Below are positions 22,546-31,649 of a stretch of DNA of 64,000 nucleotides, in pieces (positions within the stretch are counted from its first letter, which is position 1; every line of letters begins with the position of its first letter). The notes under the pieces are model-generated. The model searched no databases, had not been told where the DNA came from, and saw nothing but the letters and a program-made list of their open reading frames with translations. The stretch covers positions 62,001 through 126,000 of the forward strand of contig JACCGJ010000560.1 of the NCBI GenBank assembly GCA_013407085.1, given 5' to 3'. The translations under genes and the position numbers were made by a program. This stretch comes from Atriophallophorus winterbourni (Eukaryota; Platyhelminthes; Trematoda; Plagiorchiida; Microphallidae).

Positions 22546-25458
22546 ATGACCATGACTATTAATACGAAACCCAACTCCATAGTGCATCGGCCGTCGCGCA
22601 CGATAAACAGGGTCGCCTTACCTGCTGCATACAGCCGGGCGGGTAAGCGAAAACAAGCTACTGCTGGCCCTACTCTTCAAACTGTTTCTGACCCTTCCCC
22701 TCCCCCATCCATTCTTAACAATTCTCCGTCTGTCAATCCCAGCTATAGAAAAGACCGCGCTGAACATGTTGGAACATTTTCTGTTCGCGAATCTACAGAT
22801 CACTTTCTTAAACCACGGACCTCTGCTCACATCGGAGCCATGAATGGCAGGACTCTGAGACAAATAGGCCAGCAAGCTGCACTGGCTCTTACCTTAGATA
22901 GTCTATCTATTGATGTTTGCTGTGTATCGGAAACGCGCTTATATGATCCGTCTATAATTACCGAACTCACTGCCCCAAACCTTTCAACTCGTTACTTTTT
23001 GCGCTGCTCTGGTGATTCTGTAGCTGCCCTTTCAGGACAGGCGGGTGTTGGCATAGTGCTGAATTCGCGTGCCGAATCCTGTCTAATCGATTGGATTCCT
23101 TGTAATAGCAGGATGTGCGCAGTTAGACTAGCCACTTATATTAGACCAAACTCAAAATCTTCTAATCAGAGATGCTTGTTTATTGTAGCAACTTACGCTC
23201 CAACTAACACCAATTCCGACGACGAGAAGAACGCCTTCTACGACGATCTTCATGCTCTTTTGCGACGTGCAAAAAGCTCCGATATTGTTGTCTTAGCAGG
23301 AGATATGAATGCCAGACTAGGCCGCTTAGATACATCTGAATCACAATTAGGTGGCATGTTTGGTCTTGAAAGCCAACGCACAGATAATGGCGAACGGTTT
23401 ATACAATTCTGTGCACAATCTCGATTATTCATTAGCAGCACCTCCTTCCGTCATAAAAGATGTCAATGTGCCACATGGCGCTCGCCTGATGGAAGCCAAC
23501 CTTCGGCCCAAATCGACCATATCGCCATAAGTGCTCGCTGGAGAGGTTGCATTGAGGACTGCCGCTCTTTTTGGAATACCTGCGTAGATTCAGATCATGC
23601 TCTTGTGCGATGTAGGTTCTCGTTAAAGTTCTCCGGTACGAAGCCTTCGAATGGGAAACGCATTGTGGTCGAAAAATTCTCTCTGCCTGCAGTTCAAGAC
23701 ATTTATAGGACCACCTTGAGTAACTCACTCCCAGTTGCCCAGTATGCAACTACCGACGAAAGGTGGAACAAAATAGCAGGGATTATGCGAGCCGCCGCAA
23801 TAACAGCCTGTAAGACTGCACAACCAACCCAAAAGTCCCACTGGATTTCACAGCGCTCTATAGAAATTCTTCACCAGCGACACGAAATACCTCATGGTCC
23901 TGGACACAACACAGAGCGTAGACGCGTGAGGAATGAACTTAAACGGAGCCTAAGACTAGACAGAGAAAGGTGGTGGCTAAATAAGGTTGAAGAAATGGAA
24001 ATAGCAAATAATGCGGTTAACGTGCGAAAACTCTTCCAACTTATTCGATCGACTGGGCCTACGAAACAAGGAGTGAGTGAGACTATAGCGGAATTAGACG
24101 GTACTCTTATCACTAATAAGAATCGCCGCTTGTCACGCTGGGCCGAACATTTTGAAGAACAATTCAGCTGGTCGCCTGCAACAGAATCATTCCCTCACTT
24201 GAGGCAGTGTGATCCTTGGCCTGTTAGCGTAGATCCCCCTAACGATTTAGAAATTAAAGCATGTATCGAATCCATGAAAGGATTCAAAGCTGCTGGCCCC
24301 GATGACATACCGCCTGTTTTGTTCAAAGAAGGTGGCCAAGTCCTAATCAGCACATTAGGAGATCTCCTCCGTGAAGTGTGGATGACAGAATCCGTCCCTC
24401 CGAGTTGGGGCGAATCAGTTATCATACCTATATTTAAAAAAGGTGTGCGAAGCTCATGCTCTAATCACCGTGGGATAAGTCTCACTCCCATCATTACGAG
24501 ATTATTAGCGTCCATATGTCTTCGAAGATTAACATCGCATAGGGAATCACAGATTCGTGAGCAGCAAGCTGGCTTCCGGCCTGGCAGAGGCTGTGTCGAC
24601 CACATTTTTACTCTTCGACGGATATTAGAACTGCGGCACACCCACCGACAGCCGACAATAGCCATCTTTTTAGACTTCAAAGGAGCATTTGATTCAGTCG
24701 ATCGAAATGTCCTGTTTAAGACCTTGCTGTGCAAAGGAGTTCCGCATAAATATGTCAACATACTACGCGCACTTTATGCTCATACATCCGGATGCGTTAA
24801 GGTTTACAACGAACTTTCTCCCAAATTCAGCACTACAAGTGGCGTCCGACAAGGATGTCCGATTTCTCCGTTTTTGTTCAATTTCGTAATTGATGCTATC
24901 ATGGAATTATGCAGCGACGGTGCACCAGCCTTCGGAGTTCACATATTGCCAGGCGTCAAGCTTCTCGACTTGGATTATGCTGATGACATAGTTCTGCTCT
25001 TCGACTCATACACAGATGCACAGGCGATACTGAACAAGCTATCTAGTATTGTGCCCGCATTTGGAATGCGTTTTGCACACTCTAAGTGCAGTGTTCTTCT
25101 GCAGGACATCGACTCATCGAACAACGCTTTATTACTTGACAATCAGGCGCTTGAAATTGTGGATCGTTTTACGTATCTCGGTAGTTGTATCAATAATTCT
25201 GCATCGTTAGATGACGAGGTCTCGGCACGTATTTCTAAAGCGACCGTAGCATTCCGCAACTTAGGTCACCTCTGGCGTCAGAAAGGATTATCTCTGTTAC
25301 TCAAGGGTAGAGTCTATAAAGCGACAGTTCGGGCTGTGTTACTGTATGGGTGCGAAACCTGGACTTTACGTAAAGAACACATTCGGCGTCTCCAAGTATT
25401 TGACAACCGGTGTCTCCGCCGCATTCTAGGAGTTAGCTGTTACACTCTATGCCAATGA
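22546..25458 (+). CDS. LINE endonuclease-reverse transcriptase (RTE-type), C-terminus frameshifted
   Basis: 970-codon open frame. The apurinic-type endonuclease spans about residues 95-360: VCCVSETRLYD, FIVATYAPTN, VVLAGDMNARLG, AQIDHIAIS and DSDHALVRCRF. The RT spans about 580-870: AGPDDIPPVLFKEGG, PPSWGESVIIPIFKKG, REQQAGFRPGRGCVDHIF, FLDFKGAFDSVDRNVLF, SGVRQGCPISPFLFNF and catalytic DYADDIVLLFD. The tail carries LLYGCETWTLRKEH and CLRRILGVS. The frame then closes early at 25456. The expected continuation is present in other frames (INHR near 25515; MPDHR-LRKQILFAPPHPDW and RLPGWCPRD at 25555-25821), so at least one indel lies near 25450-25550. The protein would nick the target and copy the element RNA. 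With catalytic residues intact but the C-terminus broken, this copy is recently dead or nearly so. Confidence 0.9.
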   Translation: MTMTINTKPNSIVHRPSRTINRVALPAAYSRAGKRKQATAGPTLQTVSDPSPPPSILNNSPSVNPSYRKDRAEHVGTFSVRESTDHFLKPRTSAHIGAMNGRTLRQIGQQAALALTLDSLSIDVCCVSETRLYDPSIITELTAPNLSTRYFLRCSGDSVAALSGQAGVGIVLNSRAESCLIDWIPCNSRMCAVRLATYIRPNSKSSNQRCLFIVATYAPTNTNSDDEKNAFYDDLHALLRRAKSSDIVVLAGDMNARLGRLDTSESQLGGMFGLESQRTDNGERFIQFCAQSRLFISSTSFRHKRCQCATWRSPDGSQPSAQIDHIAISARWRGCIEDCRSFWNTCVDSDHALVRCRFSLKFSGTKPSNGKRIVVEKFSLPAVQDIYRTTLSNSLPVAQYATTDERWNKIAGIMRAAAITACKTAQPTQKSHWISQRSIEILHQRHEIPHGPGHNTERRRVRNELKRSLRLDRERWWLNKVEEMEIANNAVNVRKLFQLIRSTGPTKQGVSETIAELDGTLITNKNRRLSRWAEHFEEQFSWSPATESFPHLRQCDPWPVSVDPPNDLEIKACIESMKGFKAAGPDDIPPVLFKEGGQVLISTLGDLLREVWMTESVPPSWGESVIIPIFKKGVRSSCSNHRGISLTPIITRLLASICLRRLTSHRESQIREQQAGFRPGRGCVDHIFTLRRILELRHTHRQPTIAIFLDFKGAFDSVDRNVLFKTLLCKGVPHKYVNILRALYAHTSGCVKVYNELSPKFSTTSGVRQGCPISPFLFNFVIDAIMELCSDGAPAFGVHILPGVKLLDLDYADDIVLLFDSYTDAQAILNKLSSIVPAFGMRFAHSKCSVLLQDIDSSNNALLLDNQALEIVDRFTYLGSCINNSASLDDEVSARISKATVAFRNLGHLWRQKGLSLLLKGRVYKATVRAVLLYGCETWTLRKEHIRRLQVFDNRCLRRILGVSCYTLCQ

Positions 25459-25554
25459 GCTCTCGAAATAAGGTTGTTTGTGTGGTAGTATGTCGATTAT
25501 AGAGAAGCAGATCAACCATAGGTCGCTGGTTGGGTCATCCGCGTTTTTGTACGG

Positions 25555-25821
25555 ATGCCGGACCACCGACTTCGAAAACAGATTCTTTTTGCGCCGCCAC
25601 ATCCTGATTGGCGTAAATATCCGGGGTCTTGGCAAAACCGTCACATGGCTAGGCAGTTAAAAACCCTTACTATTAACCTTTCCAAAGTCGGCGCAGTGCG
25701 TCTTCCGGGCTGGTGTCCCCGCGATCATATATCGCAATGGCTAGTTACGCTTCAGGATATGTCCCGAAACCGTGTTCAATGGCGGTCTTGCACTAAGCAT
25801 CTTCTTGGAGTGTTTGCATAA
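25555..25821 (+). pseudogene. RTE-type LINE C-terminal segment, out of frame
   Basis: Reads MPDHRLRKQILFAPPHPDW, then LPGWCPRDHISQWLVTLQDM and RNRVQWRSC, the usual RTE C-terminus, including an H-D-W/C-x-W-type pattern. It is separated from the main frame by the indel described above and ends at a TAA. Confidence 0.8.
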
Positions 25822-26171
25822 CCTTGTATGTTGTCAAGCGGAGTGACGAGAAAAGCTTGTTATGATGCATGATAGTGAAAGCCGCAAGGAAGCTGCCCTG
25901 CTGATGTTGCTCTACTCGTTCACGAAACTTGTTTGAATGTATGTTCCATTCGAGGTGTAGGCACCTCTTCCCAGTTTGTTTGTGCTTACTCTTCTATAGA
26001 AGCCCGTAGCAATTAAGTCCCACCCTTCCCCAATCTTTTAGGATTTTACTTTTTCATGGTTGTATTTAGGCAGTTTTTAACAGTTAAGCATTCGGTACGT
26101 GCTTACCGGTGTATGCTGTCTTTGATGAGAGTGATGATGTACTGTCTGTTCCAAGCCTACATTCAAGGATA

Positions 26172-26336
26172 TGCACGGATGTGCAATCGTACAGCATTTC
26201 TGTGCTGCGCGGCTAACATCGTGCTAAATTGATTGGCCATCGGTGGTGAGCTGCATGCTGAAAAAGGCTGGAGTCTCACGACCATTTCTATTTTCTTTCT
26301 CATATCTGTCTAGGCCTGGGCAACCTGACAGTATCG
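26172..26336 (+). repeat. SINE-like repeat, 3'-truncated against Gypsy pol
   Basis: From CGGATGTGCAATCGTACAGC to GGGCAACCTGACAGTATC, where the Gypsy sequence begins at once. The expected last ~65 bp are missing. Confidence 0.85.
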
Positions 26337-27811
26337 AAGCAGATGCTTCCGATGTCACCATTGCCGCTTCTCCTAACCAGAACCACAAGCCCGCTGCCTT
26401 TTACTCGAGGACACAATCTTAGCGAAAAATCACTGGGATGTAGAGATGGAGGCACTGTCTACTTGGTAGACCATTTAAACTGGTCACTGACCAACGCTCA
26501 GTTACATTTATGTATGGTGTCGGCCAAAAGAATGAGATCCAAAATGATAAGATACAGCGCTAGAAAATGGAGCTTTGCGAATACAAGTATGATATTGTTT
26601 ACCGACCGGGACGCTTTATCACGTAACGTTTGTGCGTCCATTTCGAACCCTGAGCAACTGAAGTAGCTGCACAACTCACTATGCCATCCAGTAGTTACCC
26701 GAATGTTTCATTTCGTCCGGTATAAAAATCTACCTTATTCTGTGGACGATGTCAAATGATTTATTGCCAATTGTGTGCCGAACTAAAGTCGAGGTTTTTC
26801 AAATCTTCCGGTATCCCTATTAAAGAAACAGACTTTTGGGCGTTTAAATATAGGTTTCAAAGTAATGTGTTGCTCACATCCCCATCCCTTACACTCACTT
26901 TGTGATTCTGTGTCTGAACATCGTGGTTCGTTGTACGAACCCTACATAACAGTGGCATACAAGCGTAACTAGGTTTCAAAGGTTTTTTACCTTCAAGTAC
27001 TCGGAATCGCTATTTGCTAACGTTAATAGACAATTTCTTTCGATTCCCTTTTGCGGATATGGCATCAGCTACTGCGATTGGCTGTCTCACACAACTTTTC
27101 ACTTTTTTCGGACAGCCTGCCTATGCCCACTGTGACAGGTTCATCCTTATTTTCCAACGATCTTAAAAACTTTCTGACTGAAGAAGGAATCGCCATGAGC
27201 CACGCAGAAGCTTATAATTTACAAGGCAACGGTCAGGTCGAACTTCTCAATGGCACACTGGAAAACAACCTTTCGTTTAAAACTCATGATTTACCGATAA
27301 CTCGTTGGTAGCTTTTTTTCGTTGGGAGACTGTTTTATCGGATGCTCTACGCAGCCTCCTGTCGTTGCTGTGTGACCACACACAGCATGAACGCATGTTT
27401 CAGTATGATCGACGTTTTTGTTCTGGGACTTCTCTGACTTCGTGGTTAACTACGCCAGGTTCGGTCCTCTTATAACTATGCGAACAGTTATCTAAGTGTT
27501 AACCGTTAGTGGAAGAAGTGGAACACTTGTGTTGTAACCCACATTACGCTCATATTGCTCATCAATATGATGGAACCGAAACTGTATCACTCCGCCATTT
27601 AGCTCCAACAATTTGTGAAACGACACTCAACCTTTGTGATCATCCTGACTCGGATATAAACATCGAACATAGGACCTCAGATGAAACACAGAAAGACCGC
27701 AACAATGCTGAGATGTTGCCGATGTCGTCGTTTGAAACGTTTACCCATGTTTACCCGGAACTACTAGAAAAAACAGCAACACATTCGCCTCTACCGTCTA
27801 AAAACCGATAA
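26335..27811 (+). mobile_element. Ty3/Gypsy LTR retrotransposon pol remnant (CsRn1-like)
   Basis: RNase H: EADASDVTIAASPNQNHKPA, FYSRTQ, then RPFKLVTDQRSVTFMYG and YDIVYRPGR. Integrase: CQLCAELKSRFFKSS, FFRFPFADM-ATAIGCL, TFFGQPAYAHCDRF, EGIAMSHAEAYNLQGNGQV, HERMFQYDRRF and GTSLTSWLTTPGSVLL, then the tail PLVEEVEHLCCNPHYAHI and SLRHLAPT. Many stops and frame changes occur, so it is inactive. No LTRs were recognised. The tail resembles the Clonorchis CsRn1 group as I know it from literature; a search would settle the clade. Confidence 0.8.
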
Positions 27812-27969
27812 GTCTAAAATTAATTTGACCATAACATTACTTTAGTCGTGCAAGCTGTTTCAAAACAAAACCTAGGTGAATGTCATGATTATTACTCGCT
27901 TGTGCTCTACTTCGGTTTAGGCAACCGGGTAGTATCATGCCTACGTTCAACGATGCCGATGACAACGCT

Positions 27970-28048
27970 TTGTACCCCCCTTCTCGCTTTGTACATCACA
28001 TTGTTTACGTTGAACGGCACTATATCTGTATCAGATTGTGCAAATATA
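27970..28048 (+). mobile_element. CR1-type LINE 3' end
   Basis: GGCACTATATCTGTATCAG, then ATTGTGCAA and (ATA)n. A second plus-strand copy of the same terminus lies at 29655-29690. Confidence 0.55.
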
Positions 28049-28051
28049 ATA

Positions 28052-28236
28052 ATAATAAATTGATTGGCTACGGGTAGTGAGCTGCATGCTGAAACTCGCT
28101 GTAGTCTCACTACCATCTCTATTCTCTTTCTTTTCTCATATCTGTCTAGGCCTGGGCAACCTGACAGTATATTCGCCCATATGCAGTCTCTGACTGTGCG
28201 GCTCTTTGCCTGGACCAGGCTTGTGCTTTCATACCA
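28052..28236 (+). repeat. SINE-like repeat
   Basis: AAATTGATTGGCTACGGG through GCTGAAACTCGCTG and TAGGCCTGGGCAACC to CAGGCTTGTGCTTTCATACC. It begins where the LINE tail at 28048 ends. Confidence 0.9.
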
Positions 28237-28299
28237 TCTATATTTCAGCACATGTACTCCCGTTTTAGATGAGTAAAGCGTTACTTATTCGATACAAAT

Positions 28300-29400
28300 G
28301 TGACTTCTGTTTGAACTCGATTCAGATCATATTCCACAACGTTACAATGACAGCGTTAATAGCAGAGATACGTGTGGTGAGAAAATCCTAATGCGTAAGA
28401 ATTCGGTTGCATGTGGGGATTCTCGACTTTGTTGCCCCAATAAAAGAACAAAATTGACAAACGCATCGTCACTGCGGCCAAGGGTGGGTGCCATTCTACT
28501 GTTTCAATCAAAACTCGGTTTTAGTTTGAGTCCGGTAGGGATAGTCCGATACGTCAACGGAAGCGTGTTGGTTCCAACGAGTGGTTAAACAATGTGTGGG
28601 TATGTATCAGATCCAGTAATTCCAATGAAAATCAATCGCTGTAATATGGGCTACGAAACAAGTTGAACAATTTAAAATCCCCCATAATAGTGGCACGTGA
28701 AAAACGTGTGTGATATCAGTCAATAACTGAAAATCCTTTAACGAACAGTTATTGGGAGGGCAGTTGTATGACAGTTGAGTATCCGGTACCTGCTACCGCT
28801 GTAACGCTGTCCTTGATAACGACTGATGATATCGAACAAGTAATAGGATAGTTTCTGGTATAAAGTCCCAAAATGCACCGAAGTTTGTCACGGGATTGGA
28901 TAATATTCATGGTAAGTGGCGTACGCTGCATGGAAAAATGAATAAAACGGGTTAAACCACCGCCTGGCGATGGCCAACTAGAACGAAACGCAATCATATT
29001 TGAAAGTCGGATCTCACTGCCGAGACGATTCTGTTTGAGCCAAGTTTCGGTTATTGCTGTAACATGGCATGGTCACTGGGTAACATAAAATTGTATTGGG
29101 TCATTTTGTCTAAGAGTGGCTGATTATTCGCGTAGGCACGAAAGAGTTGCTTTCGATAAATGAGTCGTGCTTGCACTGGGTTAAGGCAGGTCGGTATATG
29201 ACCGGCCTGTTCACCTTGGTTTTGCTTAAGAGTATCGGTCGGGCTAGTTATGTTTAATCCATCGTTATCGTTGTCACGGCCAGCTGCAGTATTCCAAGAT
29301 TTCTGACGTAGATTATCATGGTATATACTCTCCCATGGTTGTGAAGTACGTCGAGACTGGTGCCAAGCATCTAGAACCATTGACAACATTGTCTAACAAC
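28300..29400 (-). mobile_element. CR1-type LINE endonuclease fragment
   Basis: On the minus strand: KQLFRAYANNQPLLDKMTQ, then PKLGSNRIVSAVRSDFQI, WPSPGGGLTRFIHFSMQRT and, lower down, a piece compatible with the GDFN region. This follows CR1 endonuclease order (LYANA-SL-NK-L, then PGGGVALFIHS). Frames are broken repeatedly. Confidence 0.6.
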
Positions 29401-29654
29401 CATACTTTTAAGAAGCGAGTACGGGGAAAACTATACAGTAGTAGTAATATTTACGCGCTTCATGTGGCAGTCAAGAAAGCGCAGTTGTTCACAATCATTT
29501 TGATTTATCTTGGTTTCATTGTTGTTCGCACTTTCCGGCACACCATGGAGTATGACAACTCGAAAATTTTTTAGCTCGAGGGCTTGTTTTAATGCTTATT
29601 AACGTTCCATCTAAGGGATGTCTGAGAGAATACGGTCTGATGAGTCTTGTATTT

Positions 29655-29682
29655 TCAGGCACCATATCTGTATCAGATTGTG

Positions 29683-29690
<8 letters not shown>
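29655..29690 (+). mobile_element. CR1-type LINE 3' terminus
   Basis: GGCACCATATCTGTATCAG and ATTGTGCAA run straight into a TA microsatellite. This is the same terminus as at 27970-28048. Confidence 0.5.

Positions 29691-29740
<50 letters not shown>
29686..29740. repeat. (TA)n microsatellite
   Basis: More than 25 TA units, probably grown from a LINE tail. Confidence 0.95.
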
Positions 29741-29743
<3 letters not shown>

Positions 29744-29827
29744 GTCTTTATGCAGGCTTTATCCAAAGGTTGTCATAGCCGGGGGTGTCAGTGAGGATAA
29801 GCTCCCACTGTCTATAAAATGCTCTCA

Positions 29828-30300
29828 ATGACAACCAAGTCCAGCTTCTGGCCTGCATGAGTGGCTCCCCGAGACCGGCGGAATTGCTTCTACCACCAGG
29901 AGAGGGGGCGAGGGAGAGTGACTGGCGCCTGAAAACCAGTTTGCTTCGGGCAGATGGAGCTCGTTAGCCTGGGAGGGCATTTCGTCCAGGGGAAGGAAAA
30001 CCATGATTGTAAACCTCCGCTGCCTTGTGGGATACCCAATCGCGGGAAAGTCTTCGGAAGTAAACCCTGAGGAAAAATGTGGAGCAGAGTCTCGTAGACG
30101 GTTAGTTGGTGCACACCACCTCTTTCTGGCAACCCCTGCTGCCTTGCAGGTCGCACTTGGTTGTGCAAAGGCTAGATAAGCTGAGTTGAACAAAGGCCGA
30201 GTGGTGCTGCGGACGCCGCTTTGTATCCAAATTCCCAAGACTCTTCATTGAAGCCGACTCATCCTCTAGAAGGAGATAGTCGCACAAAAGTAAAGTAAGA
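29828..30300 (-). mobile_element. R450 repeat, second copy
   Basis: Reverse complement of the 17952-18405 element: AAGTCCAGCTTCTGGCCTGC, GAGCTCGTTAGCCTGGGAGG, GTTAGTTGGTGCACACCACC and GCCGACTCATCCTCTAGAAG. Similarity stops at about TTGTCATTGAGAG on one side and CTTTTGTGCG on the other. Confidence 0.75.
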
Positions 30301-30651
30301 TAATAATACCTTTCCCGTCAAATCAGTGCTATTATTGCTTTACTCGCAGCCAACAAGGTCGCTCAGCGTGGGCAAACAATAGGTGGCGAGTTTTTCTCGT
30401 AAATCCGATGAGCTCAATACACCCAACGTTCAGCGCTGCACATAGGCCGACCCACTAAAGCAACCCATTGGCTCATTTGACCTGGAACAGTGTTAACGGA
30501 TAGGTTTCTATTTACTTTGCTATTCTATGCCTCTGTAGTCTGGAATATTTTGGTGTGGGCAATACGCACTGAGAAGCAAGGATTTTAACGTGAGAAGACC
30601 GAGGCTGGTCTAGAAGTTTTTCGGGTATGGGCGTTAGGATGTTAGGACTAC

Positions 30652-30885
30652 TCAAGGATGTGCAATCGTGCAGTACTTCGTGCTGTGCGGCTAACACCGT
30701 GCTAAATTGATTGGTCAGAGGTAGTGAGCTGCGTGCTGAAACAGGCTGGAGTCTCACTACCATTTCCTGTTCTTTTTTCTTCCTCATGTCTGTCTAGGCC
30801 TGGGCAACCTGACAGTATCTTAGCCCATGTGCAGTCTCTGACTGTGCGGCACTTTGCCTGGATCAGGCTTGTGCTCTCATACATA
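30652..30885 (+). repeat. SINE-like repeat, full length
   Basis: Complete copy from AAGGATGTGCAATCGTGC to CAGGCTTGTGCTCTCATACATAC. It is close to the 19133 copy, sharing the AGAGGTAGTGAGCTGC and ACAGGCTGG variants, so the two may be a subfamily. Confidence 0.9.
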
Positions 30886-30999
30886 CTCAAGGTAAACTGG
30901 TTGCGAGACCCGAATATATTTATCAGAAAATGAGCTTATTCGGACAAAACTGACCGCAGTTGTAACTCGACCGTGGATAGACGATTCTCTAACATGTCA

Positions 31000-31649
31000 G
31001 AGGATGAGGAAGTCGAATGGTTTTGTATTTTTACGTAGCATTGAAAACCACACCAACTGATGCAGCACGCATGAAACAAGTTGTACGTCTCAGATGCTCG
31101 AACGTAGGAAGTCAGCCTCCAAACAAAAGCTTTAAACATGACAATTGAACATTCTCGCTTACCACGGATGTGCAATCGATAACACAAGGAATATGCTGTG
31201 TGCTTCCATTGGGGACCATCACGACGAGAGCATGTACAAGATCCCGTTAATTAAGCGGACGAAGTTGGTATTATGAACCATAAGAAGGTATATAGCAATC
31301 ACGTAGCAAGTTAAGAATTCCTTGCATTAAAGTGAACATCACACAGATCGAAAAGTCATGGTGGTCGACAACCAAATCTAAGTTTCATTTTGTTAGATTC
31401 CTTTACGGTGGAAAATATCAAACCGCACACGAGACAAGTTATTTATGTTATTTGATTTTCTTATTTTTCTAATGAGTTCATAATAACGAATTACTGTCGG
31501 CAATGTTAAATCTGGAATTACCTTCAGCTTATCCGAAATTTGACTAATAAGCTGTTACTTCTATTTTAGATTGAATCGGGTCCTTTTTATACATAAAGTC
31601 GAAATAAACCGTTCCATGGTTTGTTTGTCTTAATTTTTCCAATTCACAG
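31000..31649. other. Helicase upstream flank, no recognisable feature
   Basis: AT-rich. It ends with a pyrimidine-rich acceptor (TTTTTCCAATTCACAG) right before the first helicase codon. No ATG-bearing exon was identified here. Confidence 0.45.

Larger units (their letters stand above)
22300..26150 (+). mobile_element. RTE-type LINE, nearly complete
   Basis: The element includes a probable 5' leader with GTCGAGAACCCTAATTGTTC, one long EN-RT frame (22546-25458), a frame-shifted C-terminal piece (25555-25821) and a 3' region with CATTCGAGGTGTAGGCACCT, CCACCCTTCCCC and a GATGAGAGTGATGATG tail. Other copies of the same 3' region are at 34080 and 36770, and a minus-strand copy of the leader is at 42780. 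The structure fits the RTE clade: no separate ORF1, a YGCETW C-terminus and a short-repeat tail. Exact ends are estimates. Confidence 0.85.

Noticed and set aside
29592..29831. 79-codon frame with a long Tyr-Ile repeat
   Set aside because: It is a translation of the TA microsatellite.
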